Position numbers and translations under genes: made by a program
Notes under the pieces: generated by a model
Told to the model about the DNA's origin: nothing
What the model saw: only the letters and a program-made list of their open reading frames with translations
Database searches by the model: none
Shown: one piece after another, positions 1 through 6,586 of the stretch
Layout of the letters: the number at the start of each line of letters is the position of its first letter
Position numbering within the stretch: the stretch's first letter is position 1
Source: Thermodesulfobacteriota bacterium
GTDB lineage: Bacteria > Desulfobacterota > SM23-61
NCBI GenBank assembly: GCA_030018715.1
Contig: JASEHN010000125.1
Span: forward strand, 1-7,773
Length of the DNA: 7,773 nt
Direction: 5' to 3'

Positions 1-1178
1 ACGGTTTTCTGGACGGAAAGCTGCATGGCCTGAGCGGCCTTGACGGCAATGGGGCCCTGAATAGCCCACTGCCCTCCGCCGGAGGGAACAAAAATATTGA
101 TCAGACAGGCGCTGATGTAAGTCCATACAGGATAGGTCAGGGAGGTAGAGATGGCCACAAACCAGCCGGCGATTACTCCCACCAAACCTGAATATTTCAT
201 CATTCCCATAATCCCGGCATAGAAGGGGAATTGCAGAATGATGCCCGCGCATCCTTTGGTTCCTTCCGTAACGGCCCGCAAGTAGGAAATAGGCGTCTTA
301 TGCAGGAGCATTCCCACGATCAAGAAGATAAAATTAACAATATTCAGGTTGAGGTCGAATCCCTGTTTATAAAAATGATGAACAATGTAAATGAGCCCCG
401 CCAATACCACGATCAATATAATGGTCCTGCTGTTTTCCAACTTGTCGGCTGTGTTCCATTGCTCCTTAACTGTCTCAACGACTCTGGGCTTTTCCAGGAG
501 GGTGGGGTCGTATTTGTCGATAGTAATCAGCTCTTCCCCTTCCTTGGGAGCTAAAGCTTTAGCCAGAAAGGGGAGAACAATGATCATAACGATAAAGACT
601 CCGATATTCAGGGGGCTAAAGAGGGTTTGAACGATGGGAATGATCCCAATTTCTTTCTCTAAGAAATGGCCTTTGGTGGCTACCAGCAGGGGAGCAGACC
701 CGGAAAGTCCCCCATGCCAGATAGCCAGGCCGATGTAACCAGCGGCGCCGAGCAAAGGATAATGCATGGGAATTTTACGCAGATATCCCTGGGTGGCTAC
801 TTCCTTGGCAAACATGGCTCCGACGACCAACCCCAGACCCCAGTTGATGTAGCCGGCTATGATGGCCACTAAAACAATAAGATAAACAGCCCCGCTATTC
901 GTCTGGGGAACACGGGCCAGCGCATCCAGCGCCCGTTTGACTACCGGGGCAGTAGCCAGAGCATAGCCGGTGACCAATATCAAGCACATTTGCATGGCGA
1001 AAGCCAGGAGTTCCCAGAACCCTTTATACCAGTGGAGGATCATGTCAAAAGGGCCGCTTTTGGTGAAGATCAGGCCGAGAACGTAGGTGAGGAAGGAAAG
1101 CAGGATGGCAAACAGCCAGGGGTCAGGCATGTATTTCCTGGCCCATTCGGTAAAGAACTCTCCCATTGCGCGAATCAT
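1..1178 (-). CDS. atoE: Short-chain fatty acid transporter, AtoE family (partial, runs off left edge)
   Basis: The reverse strand from 1178 reads open to the window edge for 392 codons with no stop, so the C-terminus (probably about 50 residues, judged from a usual family length near 440) lies outside. The protein starts MIRAMGEFFTEWARKYMPDP and has many long hydrophobic segments, as expected of an inner-membrane permease. Family hallmarks are INWGLGLVVGAMFAKEV (about 111-127), the IWHGGLSGSAPL block (153-164) and VPSGGGQWAIQGP (364-376). A hydrophilic stretch at about 210-250 is probably a cytoplasmic loop. Known members take up short-chain acids such as acetoacetate or butyrate. The start is fixed by GGAGGT at 1185-1190, six bases upstream. 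I translated the whole stretch and found no frameshift. No acetoacetate CoA-transferase gene is in view, so the substrate is inferred from family only. Confidence 0.93.
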   Translation of the reverse strand, partial: MIRAMGEFFTEWARKYMPDPWLFAILLSFLTYVLGLIFTKSGPFDMILHWYKGFWELLAFAMQMCLILVTGYALATAPVVKRALDALARVPQTNSGAVYLIVLVAIIAGYINWGLGLVVGAMFAKEVATQGYLRKIPMHYPLLGAAGYIGLAIWHGGLSGSAPLLVATKGHFLEKEIGIIPIVQTLFSPLNIGVFIVMIIVLPFLAKALAPKEGEELITIDKYDPTLLEKPRVVETVKEQWNTADKLENSRTIILIVVLAGLIYIVHHFYKQGFDLNLNIVNFIFLIVGMLLHKTPISYLRAVTEGTKGCAGIILQFPFYAGIMGMMKYSGLVGVIAGWFVAISTSLTYPVWTYISACLINIFVPSGGGQWAIQGPIAVKAAQAMQLSVQKT

Positions 1179-1184
1179 GGTTTT

Positions 1185-1190
1185 ACCTCC
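1185..1190 (-). promoter_or_regulatory. Ribosome binding site of atoE
   Basis: GGAGGT on the minus strand, preceded by AAAA and spaced six bases from the ATG at 1178. It confirms the atoE start. The 5' leader just upstream contains an A/T palindrome (T7A6 near 1200-1212) of unknown meaning. No convincing -35/-10 pair was found. Confidence 0.8.
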
Positions 1191-1285
1191 TTTTCATTAT
1201 TTTTTTAAAAAATCATCTACCTCCCGATTTCGATCTTACTCATTACCTTGAGTTCTTACCATTTCCGTATAGAGAAAATCAAGGG

Positions 1286-1430
1286 AAATTTGATGAGCTC
1301 GTAAAAAGTCCGAAAGCCCCTTTTTCCGTCATTCCGGCGGAAGCCGGAATCCAGTTATTTCAAAGAGTTATCAAACCTCTGGACTCCGGTTTTCACCGGA
1401 GTGACGACTTTTTACGAGTTCATCAAATTT
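1286..1430. repeat. 145-bp MITE/REP-like element with terminal inverted repeats and two hairpins
   Basis: The 25-bp arms at 1286-1310 and 1406-1430 are inverted copies differing at one position; the arms share a core reading CTCGTAAAAAGTC. Inside are two 28-bp units in opposite orientation (1327-1354 and 1379-1406). Each folds into a perfect 8-bp stem with a 4-base loop: ATTCCGGC/GCCGGAAT and ACTCCGGT/ACCGGAGT. The units differ at five positions, and four of those changes occur as two compensating base pairs that keep both stems intact. It lies between the phosphorylase stop and atoE, where its hairpins could end or attenuate transcription or protect mRNA ends. It codes for nothing recognisable. 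REP-type elements of this design are moved in trans by RAYT transposases; no such gene is present here. Confidence 0.85.
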
Positions 1431-1448
1431 ATTCTGGCGAAAAATTAT

Positions 1449-2192
1449 TTAAAAGAGCGCCAGGCAGGATTCTACCGCGACCTTGGTCGCTTTTTTCGAG
1501 GCAAACCAGAACAGGGGATTTAAAAAACCCGTTTTCCATTTAAGGGAGCTAAGTTCGTCGGAAACAACCATAAGGCCGCCGAGGCGCACTTTCCGATACC
1601 TGGCGATGGTGAAGAGGGCGGACATTTCCATTTCCACGGCCAGGAGGCCCATCTCGCCATAACGTTCGACTTTCCCCCGGGTCTCCCGGAAGAGGGCATC
1701 TGTAGTCCACACTTTTCCTGCTACGGTCTTCATATTCTTTTCCTTGCCCTTTTCCAGGCAAAGCTCAGAGATTTTTTCATCTCCTTTCGCCCTCACCCCT
1801 TCCGGCAGGGGATAATGGACTGAAGTCCCCTCTTCGCTCAAAGCATCGGTGGGAACGACCAGGTGGCCAATCTGCAGGTCGGCCTGCAAGGAGCCGCAAC
1901 AGCCAAAAGCCAATATCTTCCTCGCCCCCATGGCAATCAGCCTTTCCAGGATGATTGCCGCCTGAGGAGCGCCGAGCGGAGTTCCGCAGACAGAAATTTT
2001 TTTCCCATCCACGGTTTTTGTAAAAAAAGACATGGAGGGAAAACGAATACGCTTCAAACCTGTTTTTTTAATCTTCAGTTCCTTCCTGAGGAATTCCAGG
2101 TAAGGTTCAAAGAGGTTCAGAATGATGGGGTGGTCGATATGGGGATCTCCAGGGATTTTCCGGGGTTCGATGAGCACGGAATGATCTTCCAT
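1449..2192 (-). CDS. Nucleoside phosphorylase (PNP/UDP phosphorylase family)
   Basis: The 247-residue product matches the cytosolic phosphorylase superfamily that splits purine or pyrimidine nucleosides with phosphate to give the free base and ribose-1-phosphate. Visible motifs are GTPLGAPQAAIILERLIAMG (about 70-89, the phosphate/ribose region), the glycine-rich FGCCGSL (96-102), EGTSVHY (121-127), the ribose-binding VEMEMSALF (186-194, equivalent to the VEME motif of DeoD and Udp) and SDEL (211-214), which carries the acidic residue expected to contact the base. Length is normal. A longer reading from an ATG at 2219 exists, but GGGAGG at 2197-2202 lies just upstream of the ATG at 2192 and decides the start. 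The stop is TAA at 1449. The gene lies 87 bases downstream of the S51-like gene on the same strand, so co-transcription is plausible. Base specificity cannot be read from sequence. Confidence 0.88.
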   Translation of the reverse strand: MEDHSVLIEPRKIPGDPHIDHPIILNLFEPYLEFLRKELKIKKTGLKRIRFPSMSFFTKTVDGKKISVCGTPLGAPQAAIILERLIAMGARKILAFGCCGSLQADLQIGHLVVPTDALSEEGTSVHYPLPEGVRAKGDEKISELCLEKGKEKNMKTVAGKVWTTDALFRETRGKVERYGEMGLLAVEMEMSALFTIARYRKVRLGGLMVVSDELSSLKWKTGFLNPLFWFASKKATKVAVESCLALF

Positions 2193-2196
2193 ATTT

Positions 2197-2202
2197 CCTC
2201 CC
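2197..2202 (-). promoter_or_regulatory. Ribosome binding site deciding the phosphorylase start
   Basis: GGGAGG followed by AAAT and then ATG at 2192. The alternative upstream ATG at 2219 has no comparable site, so the nine extra N-terminal residues it would add are probably not translated. Confidence 0.75.
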
Positions 2203-2210
2203 AATGCTGA

Positions 2211-2290
2211 AGAGGGCATAGAGCATAGAGTTATACTTTTTAATTATCCCTCTTTTACCCTTTGCCCTATGCTCCTTCCCTATGCTTTCA
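2211..2290. repeat. Cluster of GCATAG/CTATGC repeats forming an imperfect inverted repeat
   Basis: GCATAG occurs twice at 2215-2228 and its complement CTATGC occurs twice at 2267-2286. GAGCATAGAG (2221-2230) pairs with CCCTATGCTC (2265-2274), with only a G-T type mismatch, around a 34-base AT-rich loop. No T-tract follows the stem on either strand, so it is not a classical terminator. The right copies extend a few bases into the 3' end of the S51-like gene. The element fills nearly all of the short gap between two co-directional genes. Confidence 0.5.
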
Positions 2291-3527
2291 ATTGCCAACG
2301 GGTGCCTTGCGAGGTATCCTCGAGGATGACGCCCATCTGCAATAGCTTTCCCCGGATCTCATCGGCTATCTCCCATTCTTTGGCTACCCGAAGCCTGCTT
2401 CGCATATCTAAAAGAATATCCATCAGGGGGGAAAGGATGGACGAAACATCTTTTGGGCTTTCGTCGAAGCGAAGGCCAAGCTGAACGATCATTCCTCTAA
2501 ATGTTTCCCGGGCCTGAGAAATCATTTCTTCGTCTTCAAAATCCCGGCATGATTTCCAGATCATTTTGTCAAGGGTTACGAGAACATCCAGCAGTGAGGC
2601 TCCCTGATGATTGTGCAGATGCTTCTCGAATGATTCCTTCAAGATTTTCACCTGGTCCAGGAAAGATTCCGGGGCGGGCTGAGTGGCCAGGGTTTGGAGA
2701 GGCGCCGGCCTTTTTTCGATATTATGGGGAATTGCCCATCGTTTGAATTCCTCTAAAGGAACAACCTGACCATCCGTAAAAATCTTTTGTTTTTCCCGGT
2801 GCCTTAAGGTTACTCCGCCAATGCCCCGGATTATTATTTTTCCCTCCTCAAAGTCCAGAATGCAGGCCGTATGCTCATCGATGCCGAGAAGCGGGATTTC
2901 TTCGGGGAGCATTTCTTCCAGTCGAGTCAGGCGAGGTTCTCCCATGTAACAGAAGCGGGTGTCATGAGTACCCCCTTCGGCGTTATTCCAGTGGGGGATC
3001 ACCACAATATCCAGTCCAAACCTGCCCAATAAATTTAGGCCGGGAACCCAATGCAACTCATCTCCCACTTTGTAGATCTCGTAGACCGGGAGCGTGAACA
3101 TACCAAGAGTTAGGGCGGCGGCGCTGGCCGCGATAAAACAGGCGCCGCTTTGGACCCTTTCGAAGATAATTTGAGGGATGGGCGTGCCGGACCAATTTTT
3201 TAAGGCGTAGGTAGGACTACCCGGGCCGACGAAAATGTAGTCCGACTGACGGAGAACATGCAAAGCCTTCTCTGCTTCGTAGGGTGAAATGTCCTTGGAA
3301 GATTTGAAGGCCACGGGGTCCATGGTTTGGCCGAGACGTTTTTCAAAATATTCCCTTGTCTTTTCGAAAAGGTCATCGGCATTCATCTGGAATCCTGCCG
3401 GAGTATCGATGAATACGGCCTTGACATGCGGGGTCAATCTCTGCAGGAGATACCGGTGCACCCGGACCATCGAATCCGTCGTTTCTCCCGAGCCCATGAT
3501 GGCAATGATGCCGCGGCGAGTCGACAT
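2280..3527 (-). CDS. S51-like peptidase / class I glutamine amidotransferase-like protein with CysRS-type C-terminal domain
   Basis: This is a two-domain protein of 415 residues. Residues 1-265 resemble the cyanophycinase/dipeptidase E (S51) fold: GIIAIMGSGETT (6-17), FIDTPAGFQ (39-47), FVGPGSPTYAL (99-109), a nucleophile elbow FIAASAAALT with Ser135, PHWNN (178-182) with a candidate catalytic His179, and LLGIDEHTACILD (213-225). Residues about 285-415 resemble the helical anticodon-binding tail of cysteinyl-tRNA synthetase. The last 40 residues are diagnostic: LLDMRSRLRVAKEWEIADEI, then GKLLQMGVILEDTSQGTRW. The same tail is shared with YqeB-type proteins. There is no synthetase catalytic domain (no HIGH or KMSKS motif). 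The start at 3527 is preceded by AGGGGG with a four-base gap; an upstream ATG at 3572 lacks a site. The elbow has Ala where the family usually has Gly (GxSAG), so peptidase activity is uncertain and the role of the fusion is unknown. Confidence 0.85.
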   Translation of the reverse strand: MSTRRGIIAIMGSGETTDSMVRVHRYLLQRLTPHVKAVFIDTPAGFQMNADDLFEKTREYFEKRLGQTMDPVAFKSSKDISPYEAEKALHVLRQSDYIFVGPGSPTYALKNWSGTPIPQIIFERVQSGACFIAASAAALTLGMFTLPVYEIYKVGDELHWVPGLNLLGRFGLDIVVIPHWNNAEGGTHDTRFCYMGEPRLTRLEEMLPEEIPLLGIDEHTACILDFEEGKIIIRGIGGVTLRHREKQKIFTDGQVVPLEEFKRWAIPHNIEKRPAPLQTLATQPAPESFLDQVKILKESFEKHLHNHQGASLLDVLVTLDKMIWKSCRDFEDEEMISQARETFRGMIVQLGLRFDESPKDVSSILSPLMDILLDMRSRLRVAKEWEIADEIRGKLLQMGVILEDTSQGTRWQLKA

Positions 3528-3703
3528 GACACCCCCTGAATGTAATTTACCGATCGAATGGGGGAAAAGCAAGAGAGAAATAGGAAAAAAGCCCGGGCCG
3601 GGTTGGCGAATACAATCTAAAAAAAGTTCCTTACTATTTCGGAGAAATGGATTATGCTATGATCAAAAAAATGATTTGATCAATTTTTGCCGAAGGAGGC
3701 GCT
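3528..3703. promoter_or_regulatory. Divergent intergenic promoter region
   Basis: These 176 bases separate the leftward S51-like gene from the rightward ThDP enzyme, so promoters for both are expected here. On the plus strand the best -10 is TATGAT at 3658-3663 (5 of 6 to consensus), with no good -35. On the minus strand TTGCTT and TAAATT, 16 bases apart and just upstream of the S51-like ribosome site, are a weak candidate. The GGCCCGGGC-like palindrome near 3592-3601 is GC-rich and unassigned. Confidence 0.45.
3660..3682. promoter_or_regulatory. Inverted repeat, candidate operator of the ThDP enzyme gene
   Basis: TGATCAAA at 3660-3667 and TTTGATCA at 3675-3682 are perfect 8-bp inverted copies separated by seven bases, giving a two-fold symmetric site of 23 bp. 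It overlaps the candidate -10 (3658-3663) and would cover the expected transcription start, ending eleven bases before the ribosome site. This placement fits a repressor operator. No cognate regulator is identifiable in the window except possibly the distant XRE protein. Confidence 0.4.
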
Positions 3704-5377
3704 ATGCCACTCATCTCTGGAGGAACGGCTTTCTTGGAGATTCTGAAACAGGAAGGGGTGGCCTTCATCTTCGGCAACCCCGGGAGCACAGAACTTCCCC
3801 TCATGGATGCCCTGCAGGGCCAAAAGGAGATGCGGTACTTCATGGCTCTGCACGAAGGTGTGGCCATCTCCATGGCCGATGGGTACGCAGTTGCCTCGGG
3901 CAAGCTGGGGGTGGTGAATGTCCATACCACACCGGGGATCGGGAATTCCATGGGCATGCTGTATAATGCCTATAAAGCCAATGCCCCCCTTCTGGTCACG
4001 GCTGGACAACATGACCAGAGATTTTTGGTCACCGAACCCATCCTCCATTCTTATCTTCCCGAGGTGGCTAAGCCTTATGTGAAATGGTCCTCCGAGATTC
4101 TCCACTTCGAGGATTTACCCCGGATAATACATCGGGCCGCAAAAGTGGCTGCCTCTCCCCCTATGGGCCCGGTCTTCCTTTCTCTACCCGTTGATGTTTT
4201 AAAAGCTGAGGGAGAGATCGATCTGGGAGCTTCCACCCGCATTGATCCCCGCCTCCGCGCTTCCCGCGCGGCCATCGAAGCAGCAGCCGAAATGCTAAGC
4301 CGGGCGAATCATCCGGTCATCATTGCCGGAGATGCAGTGGCCCGCGGCGACGCCCATAAAGAGCTGGCCCGGGTGGCAGAACTCCTGGGAGCTCCAGTTT
4401 ATCAACAGACGGTATCAGGCACTTGTAACTTTCCTTCTTCCCACCCCCTCTCATTGGGGCCGATTCCTCGTATCCAGAAAGCGGCCCGCAACGCTCTGCA
4501 GGATGCGGATGTGCTCTTCTCTGTCGGCGCCGACCTTTTAACCATGTCCTTGCCCTCGGAGATTGATCCGATCCCTCCGGGCCTACCCATCATCCATCTG
4601 CACCTCGACCCATGGGAGATTGGCAAGAACTATCCGGCCCAGATCGCTGTCTTGGGCGATCCCAAAGAGACCCTTCCCGAGCTGGAAAAGGCTCTTGCCG
4701 AACGGTTAACCCCAGGGGGCAAAGCGGAAGCTGAGGTTCGGCTGGCAAGGGTCGGCCAGGCCAAGGAGAAAGCCCTCTCAGTGCTCAGAAGAAAAGCAAA
4801 AGAGGAAAGAGAGAGGATGCCCATCACCCCCCTGGCCCTGATGGAAGCGGTATGTGATAACCTTCCCGGTAATTCCGTTGTGGTCGACGAGACGATTTCT
4901 TCCGGGCGTGCGCTGCGCGTCTTGCTCAAGAGCGAGGACCCGCATAGCTACTATGGCATGCGCGGCGGGGGAATCGGATGGGGCATCCCCGCAGCCCTGG
5001 GGGTAAAGTTGGCGCTGGGGGATCGTCCGGTGGTGGCCCTCATCGGTGACGGGAGCGCCATGTACTCCTATCAGGGCTTATGGACTGCGGCTCATTACGG
5101 CCTGGCCGTTACTTTCGTGATCTGCAACAACAGCAGTTATCGGATTCTCAAGGAACGAACCCATGCCCTGGGAGGGTTCTCAGCCAAGGCGGATTCCTAC
5201 ATCGGCATGGATCTCGAACAGCCCAGAATCGATTTTGTGGGGCTGGCCAAGGCTCTTGGTGTGCCCGGGGAACGGTGCGAGAGATCTAAGGAGGTCAAGG
5301 GCGCCCTGGCGCGGGCTCTTCGCCAGCAAGGCCCAGTATTGATCGATGTCCAGCTCGACCGCAGCTTCAAACCGTAA
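3704..5377 (+). CDS. ThDP-dependent 2-oxoacid decarboxylase-like enzyme (benzoylformate decarboxylase / acetolactate synthase family)
   Basis: The 557 residues show the three domains of ThDP enzymes: Pyr-binding (about 1-170), central (about 190-330) and PP-binding (about 375-557). FGNPGSTELP (23-32) with Ser28, the activating Glu51 in MALHE (47-51) and His74 in NVHTTPGIGN (72-81) match Ser26, Glu47 and His70 of Pseudomonas benzoylformate decarboxylase. Acetolactate synthases lack the His. The ThDP/Mg motif runs from GDGS (448-451) to N475/N476. By hand alignment, the second catalytic histidine of benzoylformate decarboxylase (His281) falls at Ser282 here, so the reaction or substrate may differ. 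The start is set by AAGGAGG at 3693-3699. It is a soluble cytosolic enzyme and probably tetrameric, as the family is. A cheR-like gene begins 22 bases after its stop. Exact substrate is unknown. Confidence 0.88.
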   Translation: MPLISGGTAFLEILKQEGVAFIFGNPGSTELPLMDALQGQKEMRYFMALHEGVAISMADGYAVASGKLGVVNVHTTPGIGNSMGMLYNAYKANAPLLVTAGQHDQRFLVTEPILHSYLPEVAKPYVKWSSEILHFEDLPRIIHRAAKVAASPPMGPVFLSLPVDVLKAEGEIDLGASTRIDPRLRASRAAIEAAAEMLSRANHPVIIAGDAVARGDAHKELARVAELLGAPVYQQTVSGTCNFPSSHPLSLGPIPRIQKAARNALQDADVLFSVGADLLTMSLPSEIDPIPPGLPIIHLHLDPWEIGKNYPAQIAVLGDPKETLPELEKALAERLTPGGKAEAEVRLARVGQAKEKALSVLRRKAKEERERMPITPLALMEAVCDNLPGNSVVVDETISSGRALRVLLKSEDPHSYYGMRGGGIGWGIPAALGVKLALGDRPVVALIGDGSAMYSYQGLWTAAHYGLAVTFVICNNSSYRILKERTHALGGFSAKADSYIGMDLEQPRIDFVGLAKALGVPGERCERSKEVKGALARALRQQGPVLIDVQLDRSFKP

Positions 5378-5399
5378 AGTTCATATTCCTTTTCACTCC

Positions 5400-6221
5400 A
5401 TGGATGACCCGCAATTCCGTAAACTTCTCGATTTTTTCGGCCTTTCCTGGGGGGGCTATCGAAAGGTCCGCAAAGGCGTGAAGAAACGCGTTGCCCGCCA
5501 CATGCGGGAAATGGCTTGTCGTACGGTGGAGGAATATTTGTTGGCCCTGGAGAAGAACCCTGAACTTAAAAAGCAAGCGCAACAACTTATGACCGTCTCG
5601 ATCAGTCGTTTTTTTCGTGATCGGGCTCTTTGGCAAACAATGGAAGACCATATTTTACCGGTTCTTATTGACTCCCCAAAGCAGAAGATTAAAATTTGGT
5701 GCGCAGGCTGTGCCTGCGGGGAAGAAGTGTACAGTGTTAAAATCCTCTGGGAAAGACTGCGGGGGCGCTATGCCCAGTTGCCGCAATTGGAATTATGGGC
5801 AACCGACCTGAACCCTGAGCTTCTTGACCGCGCCCAAACCGGGATCTATTCGTTGAGTGGCCTGAAGGAGGTTCCGGAAGAGTGGCGGTCCAGATATTTC
5901 AGCCAGGTGCAAGAAAAACACTTTGCAGTGTCAGACTTTCTCAAAGAAAAAATATTTTGGAAGGTTCACAACCTTATTGCCGATAATCCGCCCGGAACAG
6001 GATTTTCCCTCATCTTTCTGCGGAACAACCTTCTAACCTATTACCGCGATGAACTTCGACTCCCCGCTGTCCGCAAAGTGATCGAAAGTTTATTCCCGCT
6101 CGGATTTCTCATCATTGGCGCCCATGAGAAATTACCGCCTGGATTACAAACACTCTTTCCCTTCCCGCATCACCCAACCATTTTTCAAAAAACTCCTACC
6201 TCCCCTGAGACCAATCCATAA
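5400..6221 (+). CDS. CheR-family SAM-dependent methyltransferase
   Basis: The 273 residues (from ATG 5400) follow the CheR layout. A small helical N-domain (about 1-65) with KGVKKRVARHMREM and TVEEYLLAL is followed by VSISRFFRD (66-74), equivalent to the family's FFRD/E motif. Next come the SAM-binding IWCAGCACGEEVYSVKIL (99-116), ATDLNPELLDRAQTGIYS (134-151) and LIFLRNNLLTYY (204-215), which stands for the usual RNVLIYF, then GFLIIGAHEKLP (235-246). Known members methylate glutamates on chemoreceptors or act in signalling modules. No receptor, cheB or other che gene is in view, so the target is unknown. An ATG at 5346 would give 291 residues overlapping the previous gene by 32 bases. I prefer 5400 because the family's N-domain begins there. 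Neither start has a clear ribosome site, so translational coupling is likely. The stop is TAA at 6219. Confidence 0.85.
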   Translation: MDDPQFRKLLDFFGLSWGGYRKVRKGVKKRVARHMREMACRTVEEYLLALEKNPELKKQAQQLMTVSISRFFRDRALWQTMEDHILPVLIDSPKQKIKIWCAGCACGEEVYSVKILWERLRGRYAQLPQLELWATDLNPELLDRAQTGIYSLSGLKEVPEEWRSRYFSQVQEKHFAVSDFLKEKIFWKVHNLIADNPPGTGFSLIFLRNNLLTYYRDELRLPAVRKVIESLFPLGFLIIGAHEKLPPGLQTLFPFPHHPTIFQKTPTSPETNP

Positions 6222-6247
6222 AATTTTCCTTGCTGACTTTTTGCAGA

Positions 6248-6256
6248 TGATATAAC
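6248..6256 (+). promoter_or_regulatory. Extended -10 promoter of the HTH/toxin-antitoxin cassette
   Basis: TGATATAAC fits the extended -10 form TGn-TATAAT with one mismatch. A partial -35 (TTGCTG, 6230-6235) lies 15 bases upstream. Transcription would start near 6263, immediately before a run of eight G (6266-6273). Confidence 0.45.
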
Positions 6257-6282
6257 ATTTGCGAAGGGGGGGGTAGTATTAC

Positions 6283-6531
6283 ATGCTCAAAAAGGAACGC
6301 GCTATGGTGACGAAGAAGAACAAATGTCCCTCAGTGGTGAAAGAAATTCGCAGGCAACTTGGCCTCAGCCAGGAGGATCTGGCAAGGGAGTTAGGCGTGA
6401 GTTTTGCTACAGTGAATCGGTGGGAAAACGGGCAAGTCAAACCATCTAAGCTGGCCACGGCCCAGATTAACGCCTTTTGCGCCAAGAGGGTGGATGAAGG
6501 AAGGCTGAAATTGTCCGGCTTTCTGGCATGA
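6283..6531 (+). CDS. Small XRE-type helix-turn-helix DNA-binding protein
   Basis: An 82-residue protein (75 if it starts at the ATG at 6304). The segment VVKEIRRQLGLSQEDLARELGVSFATVNRWENGQ is a clear Xre/Cro-type helix-turn-helix, with the recognition helix around FATVNRWENG. The C-terminal 30 residues (LATAQINAFCAKRVDEGRLK) are charged and could form a helix for dimer contact. Two starts are possible. The first, 6283, has only a G-run (6266-6273) nine bases upstream. The second, 6304, has AAGGA with a seven-base gap and suits a promoter start near 6263. It stands 55 bases before the MNT gene and probably regulates this cassette, or once regulated the adjacent restriction operon, since small Xre proteins often act as controllers there. 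That role is inference. Confidence 0.83.
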   Translation: MLKKERAMVTKKNKCPSVVKEIRRQLGLSQEDLARELGVSFATVNRWENGQVKPSKLATAQINAFCAKRVDEGRLKLSGFLA

Positions 6532-6586
6532 CAGGGGAGGATAGCAGAGCAGCTTACGGAGCCGGCGAGGCTTGGAAAGGTGGGAT

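Noticed and set aside
231..1208. Several plus-strand open frames opposite atoE
   Set aside because: The opposite strand gives a continuous, motif-rich membrane transporter with a good ribosome site, so these are shadows.
1456..1475. Similarity of GCGCCAGGCA near the phosphorylase 3' end to the sequence at 7729, as a possible dispersed repeat
   Set aside because: Only about ten bases match and the left copy lies in coding sequence without the hairpin partner; chance is sufficient.
1166..1543. Plus-strand open frame of 125 codons
   Set aside because: It runs through the inverted-repeat element, starts inside atoE antisense and ends inside the phosphorylase gene antisense. The VIPAEAGIQ segment is a well-known artefact of translating this kind of hairpin repeat.
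2221..2274. Rho-independent terminator after the S51-like gene
   Set aside because: A stem can be drawn, but the loop is 34 bases, the stem is not GC-rich and no T-tract follows on the minus strand.
3289..3966. Long plus-strand open frame of 225 codons spanning the divergent promoter region
   Set aside because: Its first part is antisense to the well-supported S51-like gene and its last part is out of frame within the ThDP enzyme gene; the composition is arginine/proline/serine-rich noise with no family motifs.
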